Notes under the pieces: model-generated
What the model was told of the DNA's origin: nothing
Databases searched by the model: none
Seen by the model: only the letters and a program-made list of their open reading frames with translations
Shown: positions 37,038 to 49,212 of the stretch, one piece after another
Layout of the letters: every line of letters begins with the position of its first letter
Numbering within the stretch: position 1 is the stretch's first letter
Origin: Shewanella seohaensis
GTDB taxonomy: Bacteria > Pseudomonadota > Gammaproteobacteria > Enterobacterales > Shewanellaceae
Assembly (NCBI RefSeq): GCF_025449215.1
Contig: NZ_CP104900.1
Location: 4,402,001-4,466,000, forward strand
Reading direction: 5' to 3'
DNA length: 64,000 nt
Position numbers and translations under genes: made by a program

Positions 37038-38116
37038 TGCATACCAGCCATATCCCAATCATTCAGCAAACACCTTCCTGCACGCAACCCAGTTTGCTCA
37101 AACCTATGGCGCTCAGCTATGCGCAAATCCTTGAACTGCTCCAAGGACAGGACGATGAATGGCTGTTTAGCCGCGCTCAGCTCGCCACTGAGCTCGAATT
37201 TCAGCAACAGGTCTATTTACGCGGCATTGTTGAATTCTCGAATCATTGCCGTAACCACTGCCATTACTGTGGCCTGCGTAGCGAGAATCGGCAGGTAAAA
37301 CGTTATCGACTCTCGAACGAAGCAATCCTCAGCGCGGTGGAGAGTATAGCCTCACTCGGCCTCGGCACTGTGGTGCTGCAATCGGGAGATGATTTTAGCT
37401 ACAGTAGCAAGCGCATCAGCGCCCTTATTACTGAAATTAAGCAGCGCCATAACCTCGCAATCACCCTATCCCTCGGTGATCGCAAACATCATGAGTTGGA
37501 AAACTGGCGTGAGGCGGGTGCCGATCGCTATTTACTCAAGATGGAAACCTTCGACCGCGCCCTCTTTGGTCGTTGTCGCCCGAAAGCCCATTTCGATGAG
37601 CGAATTGCAAGACTTACACACCTTAAGTCACTCGGCTTTCAAACAGGTTCTGGCATCATCATCGATTTGCCAGGGATGACAGATGCTATCTTAGCCCGCG
37701 ATATTCAATGCTTAACTGAGCTGCAGCTCGATATGTTGGCCTGCGGCCCCTTTATCGCCCATGCACAAACTCCATTTGCCACATCGCCCAATGGCAGCGC
37801 CCTTAAGAGTCATCGAGTAAGCGCTATTTTGCGACTGATGAATCCTGGGGCGAATATCCCTGCGACCAGCTCCCTCGATGCCCTCGAAAAAGGCACTCGG
37901 GAACTGGCACTAAAGCGAGGCTGCAATGTGATTATGCCCTCTTTCACCCCAACACAAGTGAGTGCCGATTACAGCATCTATCCGGGAAAAAACCAGCAAC
38001 AACATCCTGCAGCAGAGCGACTTAAGCAAGTCTGCCAGCAAATTCAAAGCCATGGGCTAATCCCCTCCTTTAGCCGTGGTGATTCAAAAAGGAACCAATA
38101 TGTGTCAAGGCATTAA
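37037..38116 (+). CDS. hydE: [FeFe] hydrogenase maturase HydE
   Basis: Radical-SAM enzyme that builds the azadithiolate bridge precursor. 359 aa. Cys71, Cys75 and Cys78 are seen in SNHCRNHCHYCGLR. Then come VLQSGDDF and the TIM-barrel motifs LSLGDRKHHELENWREAG, LKMETFDRALF and GIIIDLPGMTD. The start is immediately at the end of the preceding gene, and the end overlaps hydF by 17 bp. Confidence 0.95.
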   Translation: MHTSHIPIIQQTPSCTQPSLLKPMALSYAQILELLQGQDDEWLFSRAQLATELEFQQQVYLRGIVEFSNHCRNHCHYCGLRSENRQVKRYRLSNEAILSAVESIASLGLGTVVLQSGDDFSYSSKRISALITEIKQRHNLAITLSLGDRKHHELENWREAGADRYLLKMETFDRALFGRCRPKAHFDERIARLTHLKSLGFQTGSGIIIDLPGMTDAILARDIQCLTELQLDMLACGPFIAHAQTPFATSPNGSALKSHRVSAILRLMNPGANIPATSSLDALEKGTRELALKRGCNVIMPSFTPTQVSADYSIYPGKNQQQHPAAERLKQVCQQIQSHGLIPSFSRGDSKRNQYVSRH

Positions 38117-39335
38117 TCCACAAGAGCATTCCCAGAGCCAATCAGCACCACGGGGCATGCGTTACCATATTGCCTTAGTCGGTCGACGCAATGCAGGTAA
38201 GTCCTCTCTGCTCAATATGATCGCGGGGCAACAAATCTCCATTGTGTCCGATATTAAGGGCACTACGACAGATGCCGTGACCAAGGCCTATGAGTTGCAA
38301 CCCTTGGGGCCTGTAACCTTTTACGACACAGCTGGGAACGATGATGACGGAGAATTAGGTACAATGCGGGTGAAGGCGACTCGTAAAGTATTATTCCGCT
38401 CCGATATGGCACTCTTAGTGGTGGACGAACAAGGGCTTTATCCATCGGATATCGCCTTAGTGAACGAAATACAGCAGATGCGAATGCCGATACTGGTGGT
38501 ATTCAATAAGGCCGATATCTGTACACCTAAAGCCGAGGATATCGCCTTCTGCCAACAGCAATCCTTGCCCTTTATCGTGGTCTCTGCCACCACAGGCCTT
38601 GCGACCAAAATGCTTAAGCAGCTGATTATCGATTTAGCGCCCGCGGAATATAAGCAAGACCCCATGCTTGCGGGCGATCTCTATCAAGCGGGGGACGTTA
38701 TTCTCTGCGTCGTACCTATCGATATGGCGGCCCCTAAAGGACGCTTGATCTTGCCGCAGGTACAGATCCTTCGGGAAGCATTGGATCGCAGCGCGATCGC
38801 TATGGTGGTTAAAGAAACGGAACTCGAAAAGGCATTATCCGTCGTCACACCCAAACTAGTTGTCTCCGATGCTCAGGCGATTAAACAAGTCGCCGCCCTA
38901 GTGCCAGCATCAATTCCACTCACGACTTTCTCAACCCTATTTGCGCGTTTTAAAGGGGATTTGGCCACCCTTGCCGCAGGCGCCGAGGCGTTAGATAAAT
39001 TGCAAGATGGTGATAAAGTGCTGATTGCCGAAGCCTGCAGCCACAATGTGCAGGAAGATGATATCGGCCGGGTCAAAATCCCCCGCTGGATAAATAGTTA
39101 TACGGGTAAACAACTCGAATTTATCGTGACGTCCGGCCACGATTTTCCCGATGATTTAGAGCAATATGCCCTCGTCATCCACTGCGGTGCCTGTATGTTT
39201 AATCGTAATGAAATGCTCCGTCGCATCCACGAATGCCAACGTCGCAATGTGCCTATCACTAATTATGGAGTTGCAATTTCAAAGCTACAGGGCGTACTGC
39301 CACGAGTGCTTGCGCCTTTTAACAACAGTCTTTAG
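38100..39335 (+). CDS. hydF: [FeFe] hydrogenase maturation GTPase HydF
   Basis: Scaffold GTPase on which the 2Fe subcluster is assembled before transfer to HydA. About 411 aa from ATG 38100 (MCQGINPQ). GTPase motifs are GRRNAGKSSLLN (G1), DTAGNDD (G3) and NKAD (G4). The C-terminal iron-sulfur ligands CxH...HCxxC are visible in EACSHNVQED and IHCGACMFN. AAAAAGGA precedes the start. It is the last gene of the hyd operon; the terminator at 39453 follows. Confidence 0.95.
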   Translation: MCQGINPQEHSQSQSAPRGMRYHIALVGRRNAGKSSLLNMIAGQQISIVSDIKGTTTDAVTKAYELQPLGPVTFYDTAGNDDDGELGTMRVKATRKVLFRSDMALLVVDEQGLYPSDIALVNEIQQMRMPILVVFNKADICTPKAEDIAFCQQQSLPFIVVSATTGLATKMLKQLIIDLAPAEYKQDPMLAGDLYQAGDVILCVVPIDMAAPKGRLILPQVQILREALDRSAIAMVVKETELEKALSVVTPKLVVSDAQAIKQVAALVPASIPLTTFSTLFARFKGDLATLAAGAEALDKLQDGDKVLIAEACSHNVQEDDIGRVKIPRWINSYTGKQLEFIVTSGHDFPDDLEQYALVIHCGACMFNRNEMLRRIHECQRRNVPITNYGVAISKLQGVLPRVLAPFNNSL

Positions 39336-39452
39336 CAATAGTCTAGTGTGCCTTAGCGTCAGTCCTAGCTGCGATGAAATGGCTAAGCCTGTTTAGCGTT
39401 GATACTTGAAAAACATCCTCTCGCACAGCAATACGAACTAAATCGCGCCCAT

Positions 39453-39480
39453 AAAAAAACACCGCCGAAGCGGTGTTTTC
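39453..39480. terminator. Bidirectional terminator between hydF and rplI
   Basis: AAAACACCG / CGGTGTTTT stem with loop CCGAAG and A/T tracts on both sides, between convergent operons. Confidence 0.88.
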
Positions 39481-39501
39481 TTAGTTTAAAGCAGTTGGTA
39501 A

Positions 39502-39954
39502 TTAAGCTTCTGCAACAACAGATACTTTAACAACAGCCTTAACTTCAGCGTGTAACTGAACATCGATTTCGTATTCGCCAGTAGTACGCAGAGCACCTAG
39601 TGGCAGACGAACTTCAGCTTTAGCTAGTTCAACGCCAGCAGCAGTCACTGCATCAGCGATGTCACGAGTGCCAATTGAACCGAACAGCTTGCCTTCGTCA
39701 CCCGCTTTAGAAGCGATAACAACAGCTTCAAGAGCAGCGATTTTCTCAGCGCGCTCATTAGCAGCAGTTAGTTCAGCAGCTAGCTTAGCTTCTAGTTCAG
39801 CACGACGAGCTTCGAATACTTTAACGTTGCTTTCGTTAGCAACAACTGCTTTACCTTGAGGTAAAAGGAAGTTACGAGCATAACCAGCTTTAACTGCAAC
39901 TTGGTCACCCAGGTTACCCAGGTTAGCGATTTTATCAAGTAGAATAACGTTCAT
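39502..39954 (-). CDS. rplI: 50S ribosomal protein L9
   Basis: 150 aa. The canonical N-terminus [19 protein letters not shown], the [10 protein letters not shown] motif, the long connecting helix ([19 protein letters not shown]) and the C-terminal domain with [10 protein letters not shown] are all present. Last gene of the rpsF-priB-rpsR-rplI operon. Confidence 0.98.
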   Translation of the reverse strand: MNVILLDKIANLGNLGDQVAVKAGYARNFLLPQGKAVVANESNVKVFEARRAELEAKLAAELTAANERAEKIAALEAVVIASKAGDEGKLFGSIGTRDIADAVTAAGVELAKAEVRLPLGALRTTGEYEIDVQLHAEVKAVVKVSVVAEA

Positions 39955-39981
39955 TATTAATTCCTCTAAATTGATCTGCTA

Positions 39982-40221
<240 letters not shown>

Positions 40222-40527
40222 CTAAGTTTTCAATTCGACATTTTCGGCATGGATGACTAAGCGATTTTGGCCATTTCGCCCCTGTTGAAGCGTCATAAAA
40301 CCTTGAACTTGTACTTCCACACCTGCTTTCAGATTGTCTGCCACGCTTTCAAAGCGTGGGCCACTCAATATCACTTGTATTTGTACGTAGACGTTGCGGA
40401 GCATCTCTGCTTCATAACGCTGCGATTTGTGTTCCAACATGATCACACTGTGTGCGATGCCTGCCGGGCTTTTAAAGCTTCTGGACCGGGTTATGGTTCC
40501 AGACAACACCAAATGATTGGTGGCCAC
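40222..40527 (-). CDS. priB: Primosomal replication protein N
   Basis: 101-residue single-strand-binding OB-fold protein used in PriA-dependent replication restart. Recognised by NHLVLSGTITRSR, SPAGIAHSVIMLEHKSQ and the invariable place between rpsF and rpsR. Confidence 0.95.
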   Translation of the reverse strand: MATNHLVLSGTITRSRSFKSPAGIAHSVIMLEHKSQRYEAEMLRNVYVQIQVILSGPRFESVADNLKAGVEVQVQGFMTLQQGRNGQNRLVIHAENVELKT

Positions 40528-40535
40528 AAATAAAC

Positions 40536-40931
40536 TTACTCAGCGATTTCTTCAGCGTTAGCTTCATCATATGAGCGGTCGCCAGCTGGGCCACGACGTG
40601 ATTCACGCTCGTCTTTCGCTTTAGCCATTGGAGAAGCTTCGGTGATGGCACCTTTGGTACGCATAACCATGCTACGAAGAACAGCGTCGTTGAAACGGAA
40701 AGCTGTTTCTAGCTCTTCAACCGTCTCTGCTGGTGCTTCTACGTTCATCAGAACATAGTGAGCTTTATGCAATTCTTGGATTGGGTAAGCCAGTTGACGA
40801 CGGCCCCAGTCTTCTAAACGGTGGATTTTGCCGTTAGCTTGGGTGATTGCACCCGTGTAACGTTCGATCATACCTGGCACTTGTTCACTCTGATCAGGGT
40901 GAACCATAAATACGATTTCATAATGACGCAT
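40536..40931 (-). CDS. rpsF: 30S ribosomal protein S6
   Basis: 131 aa from ATG 40931 ([18 protein letters not shown]), chosen for the strong AAGGAG site upstream. Typical [16 protein letters not shown] and a glutamate-rich C-terminal tail ([10 protein letters not shown]), which can be extended by RimK in related species. Confidence 0.98.
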   Translation of the reverse strand: MRHYEIVFMVHPDQSEQVPGMIERYTGAITQANGKIHRLEDWGRRQLAYPIQELHKAHYVLMNVEAPAETVEELETAFRFNDAVLRSMVMRTKGAITEASPMAKAKDERESRRGPAGDRSYDEANAEEIAE

Positions 40932-41143
40932 TTTTTGCTCCTTACGGTTATCTAGCCTCGTTGTTGGCTCAGTCAGACCAAATGGAGGCAAGGAACGAAA
41001 ATAGTGACTGATTCGAGCGCGAGATAGTACAGAAAGCAGACGCGAAACTCAAGCAATAACTTTGCCTCAACCCGCAATACGGGTATGATGACGCCTCACC
41101 CCTATTCGGATATCAAACATCAGCCACTCAAGAACCCAGACTA

Positions 41144-41899
41144 ATGTTACGAGTAATGCTAAAAGTTATCGCCCCTTTGAGTTTTTTTTGCCTATCTTTT
41201 CCGGCACTTGCGCTTGTACCTCCCGATTATCAGGAACCGCCAAGCGATTTTACTGCAGAAGTCGAAGCCGGCTTACAATTGAACACGGGCAATACCGAAT
41301 CGAGCAGTTTTAATGGTCGCACCCAGCTGATTTACGATGCCAAGCAAACGAAACAAGAAGCCACGCTAAAAGCGTATTTTGCTTCAGAGAAGAACCAAAC
41401 CACCTCAGAGAAGTACGAACTCCAATTGCAGAGCAACTATAAACTCACTAAGGGCTATATCTTTGGCCGTGGTGACTTTACTTGGGATCAGTTTGGTAGT
41501 TATACCCAAATCTCAACCCTTTCTTCGGGTTATGGTTTTAATGCCATCAGTACCTATAAGACCAAACTCAGCCTCGAAGTCGGTCCGGGTTATCGATACA
41601 ACCTGCCTGCAGAATCGGTAGCAGAGCCCGATCCCGCCGCCGAAAAGGATGTGATTTTACGTACTGCGGCAAAGTTTTCGCAAAAATTGCAGGAATACAC
41701 CAGCATCAATGCCGATCTCACCGCCGAGGTGGGCGAGAATAACAATACTCTCACCCTCGACATGAACTACAAGAACTTAGTGTTCCAAGATTGGGCATTT
41801 AAAATCGGCATGAACGTCAAGTACACCGAAGTGGTTCCCGAAGGCAGTAAGCAGACTGACACTGTCACCACCTTTAACCTGCTCTACACCTTTAGATAA
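41144..41899 (+). CDS. DUF481 family outer-membrane beta-barrel protein
   Basis: 251 residues with a signal peptide (about 1-24, cut near ALALV) and the DUF481 pattern FTAEVEAGLQLNTGNTESSS, followed by alternating strands (TLKAYFASEKNQTTSEKY, YIFGRGDFTWDQFGS). It ends in LLYTFR, close to the usual aromatic barrel end. It is similar to YdiY-type, salt- or acid-induced outer-membrane proteins. The substrate is unknown. Divergent from rpsF. Confidence 0.85.
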   Translation: MLRVMLKVIAPLSFFCLSFPALALVPPDYQEPPSDFTAEVEAGLQLNTGNTESSSFNGRTQLIYDAKQTKQEATLKAYFASEKNQTTSEKYELQLQSNYKLTKGYIFGRGDFTWDQFGSYTQISTLSSGYGFNAISTYKTKLSLEVGPGYRYNLPAESVAEPDPAAEKDVILRTAAKFSQKLQEYTSINADLTAEVGENNNTLTLDMNYKNLVFQDWAFKIGMNVKYTEVVPEGSKQTDTVTTFNLLYTFR

Positions 41900-42080
41900 T
41901 AGAGGTACTCAGTGGTTTGGCTGAAACCAGGTTCATCCTCTCAGCCAAATCCCATTTCAGTCGAATTGAGTGACCCACACACAAAAATGATAACTCAGTC
42001 ATTAAATCCCAACATATTGCAACACGGAATAAACACCAACTCCTGATATACTCTCCCTGCAACCATACAAGGAGTAGTTA

Positions 42081-43508
42081 ATGGCAAATCCGCTACGCAC
42101 TTTCGCCTCTTTATATAGCACGACTCTATTAACTGTGTTGGCAGGCGGTTTACTCACCACCTATTTAGGCCTGCGCCTATCGGTGATGCACGTTCCACAG
42201 CTATGGATAGGCGGCATGATGTCGGCCTATTACGTCGGTCTGGTGGCAGGCTCTAAGATAGGTCACCGTTTGATTGCCCAAGTCGGGCATATTCGCGCCT
42301 TTGTCGCCAGCGCTGGGATAGTGGCCGCCTCCGCACTCGGCCACGCCTTAGTGGATGAGTTAGCGGTTTGGATCCTTTTAAGACTTATCGTCGGTATGGG
42401 CATGATGTGCCAATACATGGTGCTCGAAAGCTGGCTCAATGAGCAGGCCGAAAGCAACCAACGCGGCACAGTGTTTGCCAGCTACATGATAGTCTCGTAC
42501 TTCGGTTTGATATTGGGGCAAGGTGCCATTAGTCTCTATCCTGAACTTGGTCTAGAGCCGCTGTTACTGATCGCCATCTGTTTTGCCCTGTGTATTGTCC
42601 CCATTTCCTTGACCCGCCGTATTCACCCTGCACCACTGGTGCCCGCGCCCTTAAAAATCGCCCACTATTGGCGAAAAGCCCCGCAAGCGCTGACGACTAT
42701 TGCGATAGGCAGCATGATTGTCGGCTCCTTTTACGGCTTGGCGCCCGCCTATGCGAGTAACTTAGGTTTACCGCCCGAGAAAGTCGCCACCTATATGACG
42801 GCCACCATTCTCGCGGGTCTGCTAGCGCAATGGCCGATGGGAAAGCTATCCGACATCATGTCCCGCAGCCGGCTTATCCGCATAAACTGCGTACTGCTTG
42901 GGATCTTAGCCTTAGGCATCGCCCTCACGCCTTACCATCCCACACTCTCACTGGTGATGACGTTTCTGTTCGGTATTCTTGGCTTTACCTTCTACCCCTT
43001 GGCGACGGCACTGGCCAACTCCCGTGTCGAGCAGAGTGAAAGGGTCGGTCTGTCGGCTACTATATTACTGACCTTCGGTCTTGGCGCCAGTATAGGTCCG
43101 CTTATCGCATCCACCCTAATGCAATGGCTTGGCAATAGCATGCTCTATGGTTTTATGTCGGCCTGTACCTTAGTCCTATTTTTACGCCTGCGTTATGTTC
43201 ATTCACAACAAAAAGCCGAAACCAATGTGACTCAAGACTACATCATGGCAACCGGTGACTTAGTCTCATCCCCGCTCGCGGCAGCGCTCGACCCAAGGGT
43301 TGATGTCGAATCGGTGCAGGAGCAAATGACTCCCGCGCCCAGCGACGATGAAGAAGAAGATTTAGGTGCCGATGCCCTCGAAGATGATGACACTGACAAC
43401 GAACAACAGCTGACATTCGAGTTTGACGTTAATCCAGAGCCGACTTTTGTTGAGGCAGAAAGTCACGACTTAGAAGAGTCTAATCTCGATGCGGTGAAAA
43501 CCGCTTAA
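42081..43508 (+). CDS. MFS transporter (YcaD-like) with acidic C-terminal tail
   Basis: 475 aa. Twelve hydrophobic segments fill residues 1-385. The A-motif-like WPMGKLSDIMSRSRL falls between the middle helices. Sequence and length of the transport part fit the YcaD branch of the major facilitator superfamily, whose substrate is unknown. Beyond the last helix about 85 residues form an acidic, probably disordered tail (SDDEEEDLGADALEDDDTDN). It ends with a bidirectional terminator shared with rlmB. Confidence 0.85.
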   Translation: MANPLRTFASLYSTTLLTVLAGGLLTTYLGLRLSVMHVPQLWIGGMMSAYYVGLVAGSKIGHRLIAQVGHIRAFVASAGIVAASALGHALVDELAVWILLRLIVGMGMMCQYMVLESWLNEQAESNQRGTVFASYMIVSYFGLILGQGAISLYPELGLEPLLLIAICFALCIVPISLTRRIHPAPLVPAPLKIAHYWRKAPQALTTIAIGSMIVGSFYGLAPAYASNLGLPPEKVATYMTATILAGLLAQWPMGKLSDIMSRSRLIRINCVLLGILALGIALTPYHPTLSLVMTFLFGILGFTFYPLATALANSRVEQSERVGLSATILLTFGLGASIGPLIASTLMQWLGNSMLYGFMSACTLVLFLRLRYVHSQQKAETNVTQDYIMATGDLVSSPLAAALDPRVDVESVQEQMTPAPSDDEEEDLGADALEDDDTDNEQQLTFEFDVNPEPTFVEAESHDLEESNLDAVKTA

Positions 43509-43534
43509 GAGAGATTTCAGAAATTCGGGACAAT

Positions 43535-43561
43535 AAAAAGACGGGCTAGCCCGTCTTTTTA
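43535..43561. terminator. Bidirectional terminator between the MFS gene and rlmB
   Basis: Near-perfect palindrome AAAAAGACGGGCT / AGCCCGTCTTTTT between convergent genes. Confidence 0.9.
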
Positions 43562-43575
43562 TGGAAAGCTATCAA

Positions 43576-44316
43576 TTAGCTACGGCGTTGACGCACGGCT
43601 TCGAATAGGCAGATGCCCGTTGCGACCGACACGTTTAAGCTAGAAACGCTCCCCGCCATCGGAATCGAGACCAAGGTATCGCAACATTCACGACTTAGGC
43701 GGCGTAAGCCTTTACCTTCGGCGCCCATCGCAATCGCTAGCGGCCCTTTAAGATCCGCTTGATATAGCTCGCAATCCGCTTCGCCCGCAGTGCCGACAAT
43801 CCACACGCCCTTTTCCTGCAGATGACGCATGGTACGCGCAAGGTTAGTCACTTGGAATAAGGGCACAGTTTCGGCGGCGCCGCAGGCCACTTTACTCACC
43901 ACAGCGGTTAAGCCTACTGAGTTGTCCTTCGGCACAATAATGCCCTGCACACCCGCCGCATCGGCGTTACGTAAGCAAGCACCTAGGTTATGCGGATCGG
44001 TAACACCATCTAAAATCAAAAAGAATGGTAAGTCGGTCTTAGCTAACAACTCATCTAAGTCATGCTCACCAAGGATTTTAGCTGCCTTAACACGGGCAAC
44101 AATGCCTTGGTGCTGAGCACTTTCGGCTTTATCGTCCAACACTTTGCGTGAGGTCACTTGGATGCTAGTGCCAAAGGCTTTAGCCTGGCGGATCAGCGGC
44201 GTTAAACGCTCATCTTCACGGCCCTGCAACAGCCAAAGTTCAATAATGCGCTCTGGGCTGTGTTTTAACAGCGCTTCAACCGCGTGGATCCCAAAAATAA
44301 TATCTTGTTTCTTCAT
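43576..44316 (-). CDS. rlmB: 23S rRNA (guanosine-2'-O)-methyltransferase RlmB
   Basis: SPOUT methyltransferase that modifies G2251 in the peptidyl-transferase centre. 246 aa. It has the N-terminal L30e-like substrate-binding domain and the knotted C-terminal domain with [31 protein letters not shown] and [15 protein letters not shown]. It abuts the stop of rnr, which is the usual rnr-rlmB pair. Confidence 0.97.
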   Translation of the reverse strand: MKKQDIIFGIHAVEALLKHSPERIIELWLLQGREDERLTPLIRQAKAFGTSIQVTSRKVLDDKAESAQHQGIVARVKAAKILGEHDLDELLAKTDLPFFLILDGVTDPHNLGACLRNADAAGVQGIIVPKDNSVGLTAVVSKVACGAAETVPLFQVTNLARTMRHLQEKGVWIVGTAGEADCELYQADLKGPLAIAMGAEGKGLRRLSRECCDTLVSIPMAGSVSSLNVSVATGICLFEAVRQRRS

Positions 44317-46746
44317 TTACTTCTTTCTCGTGCTCCGCTTCGCGGCCTTTGGCTTTTTCGCCGAATCTTTTACGCTTTTCTTAGGCTTAGTGCCAGCTTT
44401 AGACTTGGACTTACTCGCACCGGCTTTATCTGAACTGGCTTTCGACTTCGCGCCTGTCGATTTAGCCGCCTTAGCCATTTTGGCGCCTTCACGGTTTACC
44501 CGCTCACGCGCCGTCATCGGTTTTTCTCGACTTGGCGCAGACTTACGGCGACCGCCTTTTCCACTGTCGCCGAGCATGACTAAGTCAATCTGTCTATCAT
44601 CCAAGTTTACCGCAGCCACTTTTACCGTGACGGGATCACCCACTTGATAGATTTGACCTGTATGCTCACCAATCAATCGCTGACGCATAGGATCGAACTG
44701 GTAATAATCGCTGCCTAGGCTAGAAATATGCACTAAGCCATCGATAAATAAGTCATTTAAGCGAACAAATAAACCAAAGTTAGTGACAGAGGCAATAACC
44801 GCCTCGAAGGTGTCACCCACATGGTCCTGCATAAATTCACATTTCAGCCAGTCGCTCACATCACGCGTCGCTTCATCGGCTCGGCGCTCAGTGTTTGAAC
44901 ATTCCTCGCCTAAGAGATCTAACTCATCGAGCTGATAATGGTAGCCACCATCGGATGTCCACTTTTCATTGGCTTCGCCTTTTTCCTTCGCCAATAAATA
45001 GCGGATCACGCGGTGAAGCACTAAGTCAGGATAACGGCGAATTGGCGAGGTGAAGTGCGCATATTCTTCGAGTGCTAAACCAAAATGACCTTCGTTATCA
45101 GGTGTGTAAATAGCTTGGCGCATTGAGCGCAGCAACATCACTTGAATAAGCTCGGCATCGGGCCTATCGGCGATTTGCAGCATCACATTCTGGTAATCCG
45201 CAGGCGTTGGCTCGAGTCCACCGCTCATGCTTAAACCACGTTCGGCCAGAAACTCTTTAAAGTTTGCCAGCTTCTGCTCAGAGGGCGACTCATGCACGCG
45301 ATAGAGGATTTCACCCTTGTGCTTTTTCACAAACTTAGCCGCCGATACGTTGGCCAAAATCATACATTCTTCAATGATTTTATGAGCTTGATTACGCGCT
45401 CTTGGCACAATCTTATCGATCTTGCGCTGGTCGTTAAAAATAAACTGCGTTTCTAAGGTCTCAAAGGCAATCGCACCACGCTCGGCACGCTGTTCATCGA
45501 GCGCTAAATAGAGTGACTGCAAACATTGCAGATGTGGGAATAGCGCTTCATGCTCAGGTGCAATCGGTCCGCCTTCGAGCATGGCAGCCACTTGGGTGTA
45601 AGTGAAACGCGCATGTGAATGCATCACCGCGGGGTAAAACTTATAACCCGATAGCTTACCGCGGGCCGAAATCGTCATCTCCGCGACCATACACAGGCGG
45701 TCGACATGGGGATTAAGCGAGCACAGGCCGTTAGAGATTTTCTCCGGCAGCATTGGGATAACTTGCGATGGGAAATACACCGAGTTACCACGGGCACGGG
45801 CTTCGGTATCTAAGGCCGAATCGGTACGCACGTAATAGCTCACATCCGCAATCGCCACCCACAGACGCCATCCGCCACTAGGCTTAACTTCGGCATATAC
45901 CGCATCGTCAAAGTCGCGGGCATCTTCACCATCGATGGTCACTAAGGGCAGATCTCGCAGATCGACGCGGCCAACTTTATCGGCTTCGGTCACTTCATCG
46001 GGGATCCGGCGCAGTTTTTTCTCAATCACCGCCGACCAAGTGTGGGGTAAATCGTAATTACGCAGCGCAATCTCGATTTCCATTCCCGGCGCCATTTGCT
46101 TGCCGAGCACCTCAGTGACTTTACCGGCAGCTTTAACGAATCGGCCTGGACGACGGGTTAATTCAACCACGACCACATCGCCTTGACGGGCGCCATTACG
46201 ATCTTCGGTGGCAATTAAGATTTCTTGGGTAATGCGCTTATCATCGGCAATCACAAATGCCATGCCACTGTCGACGTGGAATCGTCCGACAATGGCGACA
46301 CTGCGCGGTTGGATCAGGCGAACGATACGGGCCTCGCGGCGGCCTTTACGATCCATACCGGCTTTTTGTGCCAGCACTTTATCGCCATGGAAATACATCA
46401 GCATGTCGCGATTTGAGATAAATAAATCGTCGCCACCTTCATCAGGTTTAAAGAAGCCGTAGCCTTCTCTGTGCCCAAGGACAGTGCCGGAAATCAGATC
46501 CATTTTTTCAGGTAAGCCGTAGCTTTGACCGCGGGTAAATACCAGTTCACCATCGCGCTCCATCGCCCGTAAACGGCGACGCAGGGCTTCTAACTGTTCT
46601 TCATCGTGGATCCGCAGTGCAACAGCGATGCTGTCACGGGTAATAGGTGATTTTTGAGAACGTAAGTACTCGATAATATACTCACGACTTGGGATAGGGT
46701 TTTCGTACTTATCCTGTTCACGCTCGAAATGAGGGTCTTTGATCAT
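44317..46746 (-). CDS. rnr: Ribonuclease R
   Basis: 3'-5' exoribonuclease that degrades structured RNA. 809 aa. Domains in order: N-terminal helix-turn-helix (residues 20-85), two cold-shock domains, the RNB catalytic domain with aspartates in [13 protein letters not shown], an S1 domain ([20 protein letters not shown]), and a Lys/Ser-rich basic tail from about residue 735. Start at ATG 46746. Confidence 0.97.
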   Translation of the reverse strand: MIKDPHFEREQDKYENPIPSREYIIEYLRSQKSPITRDSIAVALRIHDEEQLEALRRRLRAMERDGELVFTRGQSYGLPEKMDLISGTVLGHREGYGFFKPDEGGDDLFISNRDMLMYFHGDKVLAQKAGMDRKGRREARIVRLIQPRSVAIVGRFHVDSGMAFVIADDKRITQEILIATEDRNGARQGDVVVVELTRRPGRFVKAAGKVTEVLGKQMAPGMEIEIALRNYDLPHTWSAVIEKKLRRIPDEVTEADKVGRVDLRDLPLVTIDGEDARDFDDAVYAEVKPSGGWRLWVAIADVSYYVRTDSALDTEARARGNSVYFPSQVIPMLPEKISNGLCSLNPHVDRLCMVAEMTISARGKLSGYKFYPAVMHSHARFTYTQVAAMLEGGPIAPEHEALFPHLQCLQSLYLALDEQRAERGAIAFETLETQFIFNDQRKIDKIVPRARNQAHKIIEECMILANVSAAKFVKKHKGEILYRVHESPSEQKLANFKEFLAERGLSMSGGLEPTPADYQNVMLQIADRPDAELIQVMLLRSMRQAIYTPDNEGHFGLALEEYAHFTSPIRRYPDLVLHRVIRYLLAKEKGEANEKWTSDGGYHYQLDELDLLGEECSNTERRADEATRDVSDWLKCEFMQDHVGDTFEAVIASVTNFGLFVRLNDLFIDGLVHISSLGSDYYQFDPMRQRLIGEHTGQIYQVGDPVTVKVAAVNLDDRQIDLVMLGDSGKGGRRKSAPSREKPMTARERVNREGAKMAKAAKSTGAKSKASSDKAGASKSKSKAGTKPKKSVKDSAKKPKAAKRSTRKK

Positions 46747-46785
46747 TCAATATCCAATATTTCTGTCTCAATCAGTAGAGACATC

Positions 46786-47440
46786 TCAACGGGTTCGCAA
46801 GTGCCCTTGCTGGGCCCGCGCCACTGCACTGGCGGGCATTTTAGCGGCTAACACCTGCAGTAATGACAAGGCTTTTTCTTGGTCGCCTCATCGGTAAATA
46901 CATTGTTGTATAACCAGTTATAGGCCATTTCATAGTCCCTTGGACTACCATAACCTTCACCGTATAAACGAACCAGCATCATTCGCGCGGCTAAACTGCC
47001 GCTCGCCGCCGCTGGCAATAAATAATTGACCGCACGGTCTTTATTACGAATAACAAACTTACCATTTTGATAATATTCGGCAAGTTTCACCATGGCCTCG
47101 GGACTGCCCTGCTCGGCCGCCTCTTGCAATAATCCCATCCCTTTGACTGCATTGGCTTTTACGCAGGTACCATGGTTGAGCATTTCCCCCACAGAAACTG
47201 ATACAGGGGCTGCTTTAAGACTTCTGCGCGCGCTTCGATGTCTTGCACTAATTGACAGTCATCTTGCTTAACTCTTGCCAGATATTTATCGCCGCGGATC
47301 ATTTCAAGTAATTGATCTTGAGAATAAATATCCACCGCCTGTGTTTCAGCAAAGCACATTGAAGATACTAAGGGCAGCAGCGCAACTAATGCAGTACGTA
47401 GCATAACGACTCTCAATGACAATAGGGTGAATACTTGCAT
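46786..47440 (-). CDS. Exported Sel1-repeat protein (double frameshift)
   Basis: Repaired length is 218 aa. It has a signal peptide (cut near SMCFA), a short N-terminal domain, then Sel1-like TPR repeats (LLQEAAEQGSPEAMVKLAEYY, YLLPAAASGSLAARMMLVRLY). Two bases are missing: a G-run on the coding strand (C 47186-47190, five for six), giving FLWGEMLNHGT when restored, and an A-run (T 46873-46877, five for six), which restores TKKKALSLLQVLAAKMPASA and a stop at 46786. Sel1 proteins act as protein-interaction scaffolds; the partner is unknown. It lies between purA and rnr. Confidence 0.8.
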
Positions 47441-47504
47441 CGGCAGTATAACCTATTTCTTGAGCTCAAGCCGAATTTCTAACCACAGAAAACAAACAGG
47501 AAGG

Positions 47505-47541
47505 AACAACAAAAGAAGAAAAGGCCGTGAAACACGGCCTC
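47505..47541 (-). terminator. Terminator of purA
   Basis: AGGCCGTG / CACGGCCT stem with loop AAA, followed on the minus strand by a T-rich stretch, just beyond the purA stop. Confidence 0.75.
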
Positions 47542-47548
47542 TACGATT

Positions 47549-48877
<1,329 letters not shown>

Positions 48878-48910
48878 CTAACAGATTTTAAACCGCAAGT
48901 GGTAAGGCAT

Positions 48911-49099
48911 TTATGAAAAAATAATCAAAATGACCAGCCCAGCTGTGACTAAAGAACCGCCAATCCGGCGTAAAACTTGCTGATTTTGATGGGAAAGCTC
49001 GTTTAAATATCGGCGCCATTTATTGGGGAATAACAAAGGCCCCACGCCCTCTAAAATCAGCACCAATGCCACGGCCAGCATAAATAACTGTAAGCTCAT
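48911..49099 (-). CDS. DUF2065 (YjeT-like) membrane protein
   Basis: 62-residue protein with two hydrophobic helices. The DUF2065 signature LILEGVGPLLFPNKWRRYL lies near the N-terminus. GAGGGGAAG just before ATG 49099 fixes the start. In E. coli the family lies between hflC and purA; here hflX/K/C are absent, but the link to purA remains. Function unknown. Confidence 0.9.
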   Translation of the reverse strand: MSLQLFMLAVALVLILEGVGPLLFPNKWRRYLNELSHQNQQVLRRIGGSLVTAGLVILIIFS

Positions 49100-49168
49100 C
49101 TTCCCCTCTCTTCGAACAGTCAGCAAAAAACACTTTCATTAACGCGAGCATAGCCAATTTTAGGCAAT

Positions 49169-49197
49169 AAAAAACCCAGCATAAGCTGGGTTTTTTG
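49169..49197. terminator. Terminator after rpsI
   Basis: AAAAAACCCAGC / GCTGGGTTTTTT stem with loop ATAA, downstream of rpsI. Confidence 0.92.
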
Positions 49198-49212
49198 AGA
49201 TTCCAAAACGTA

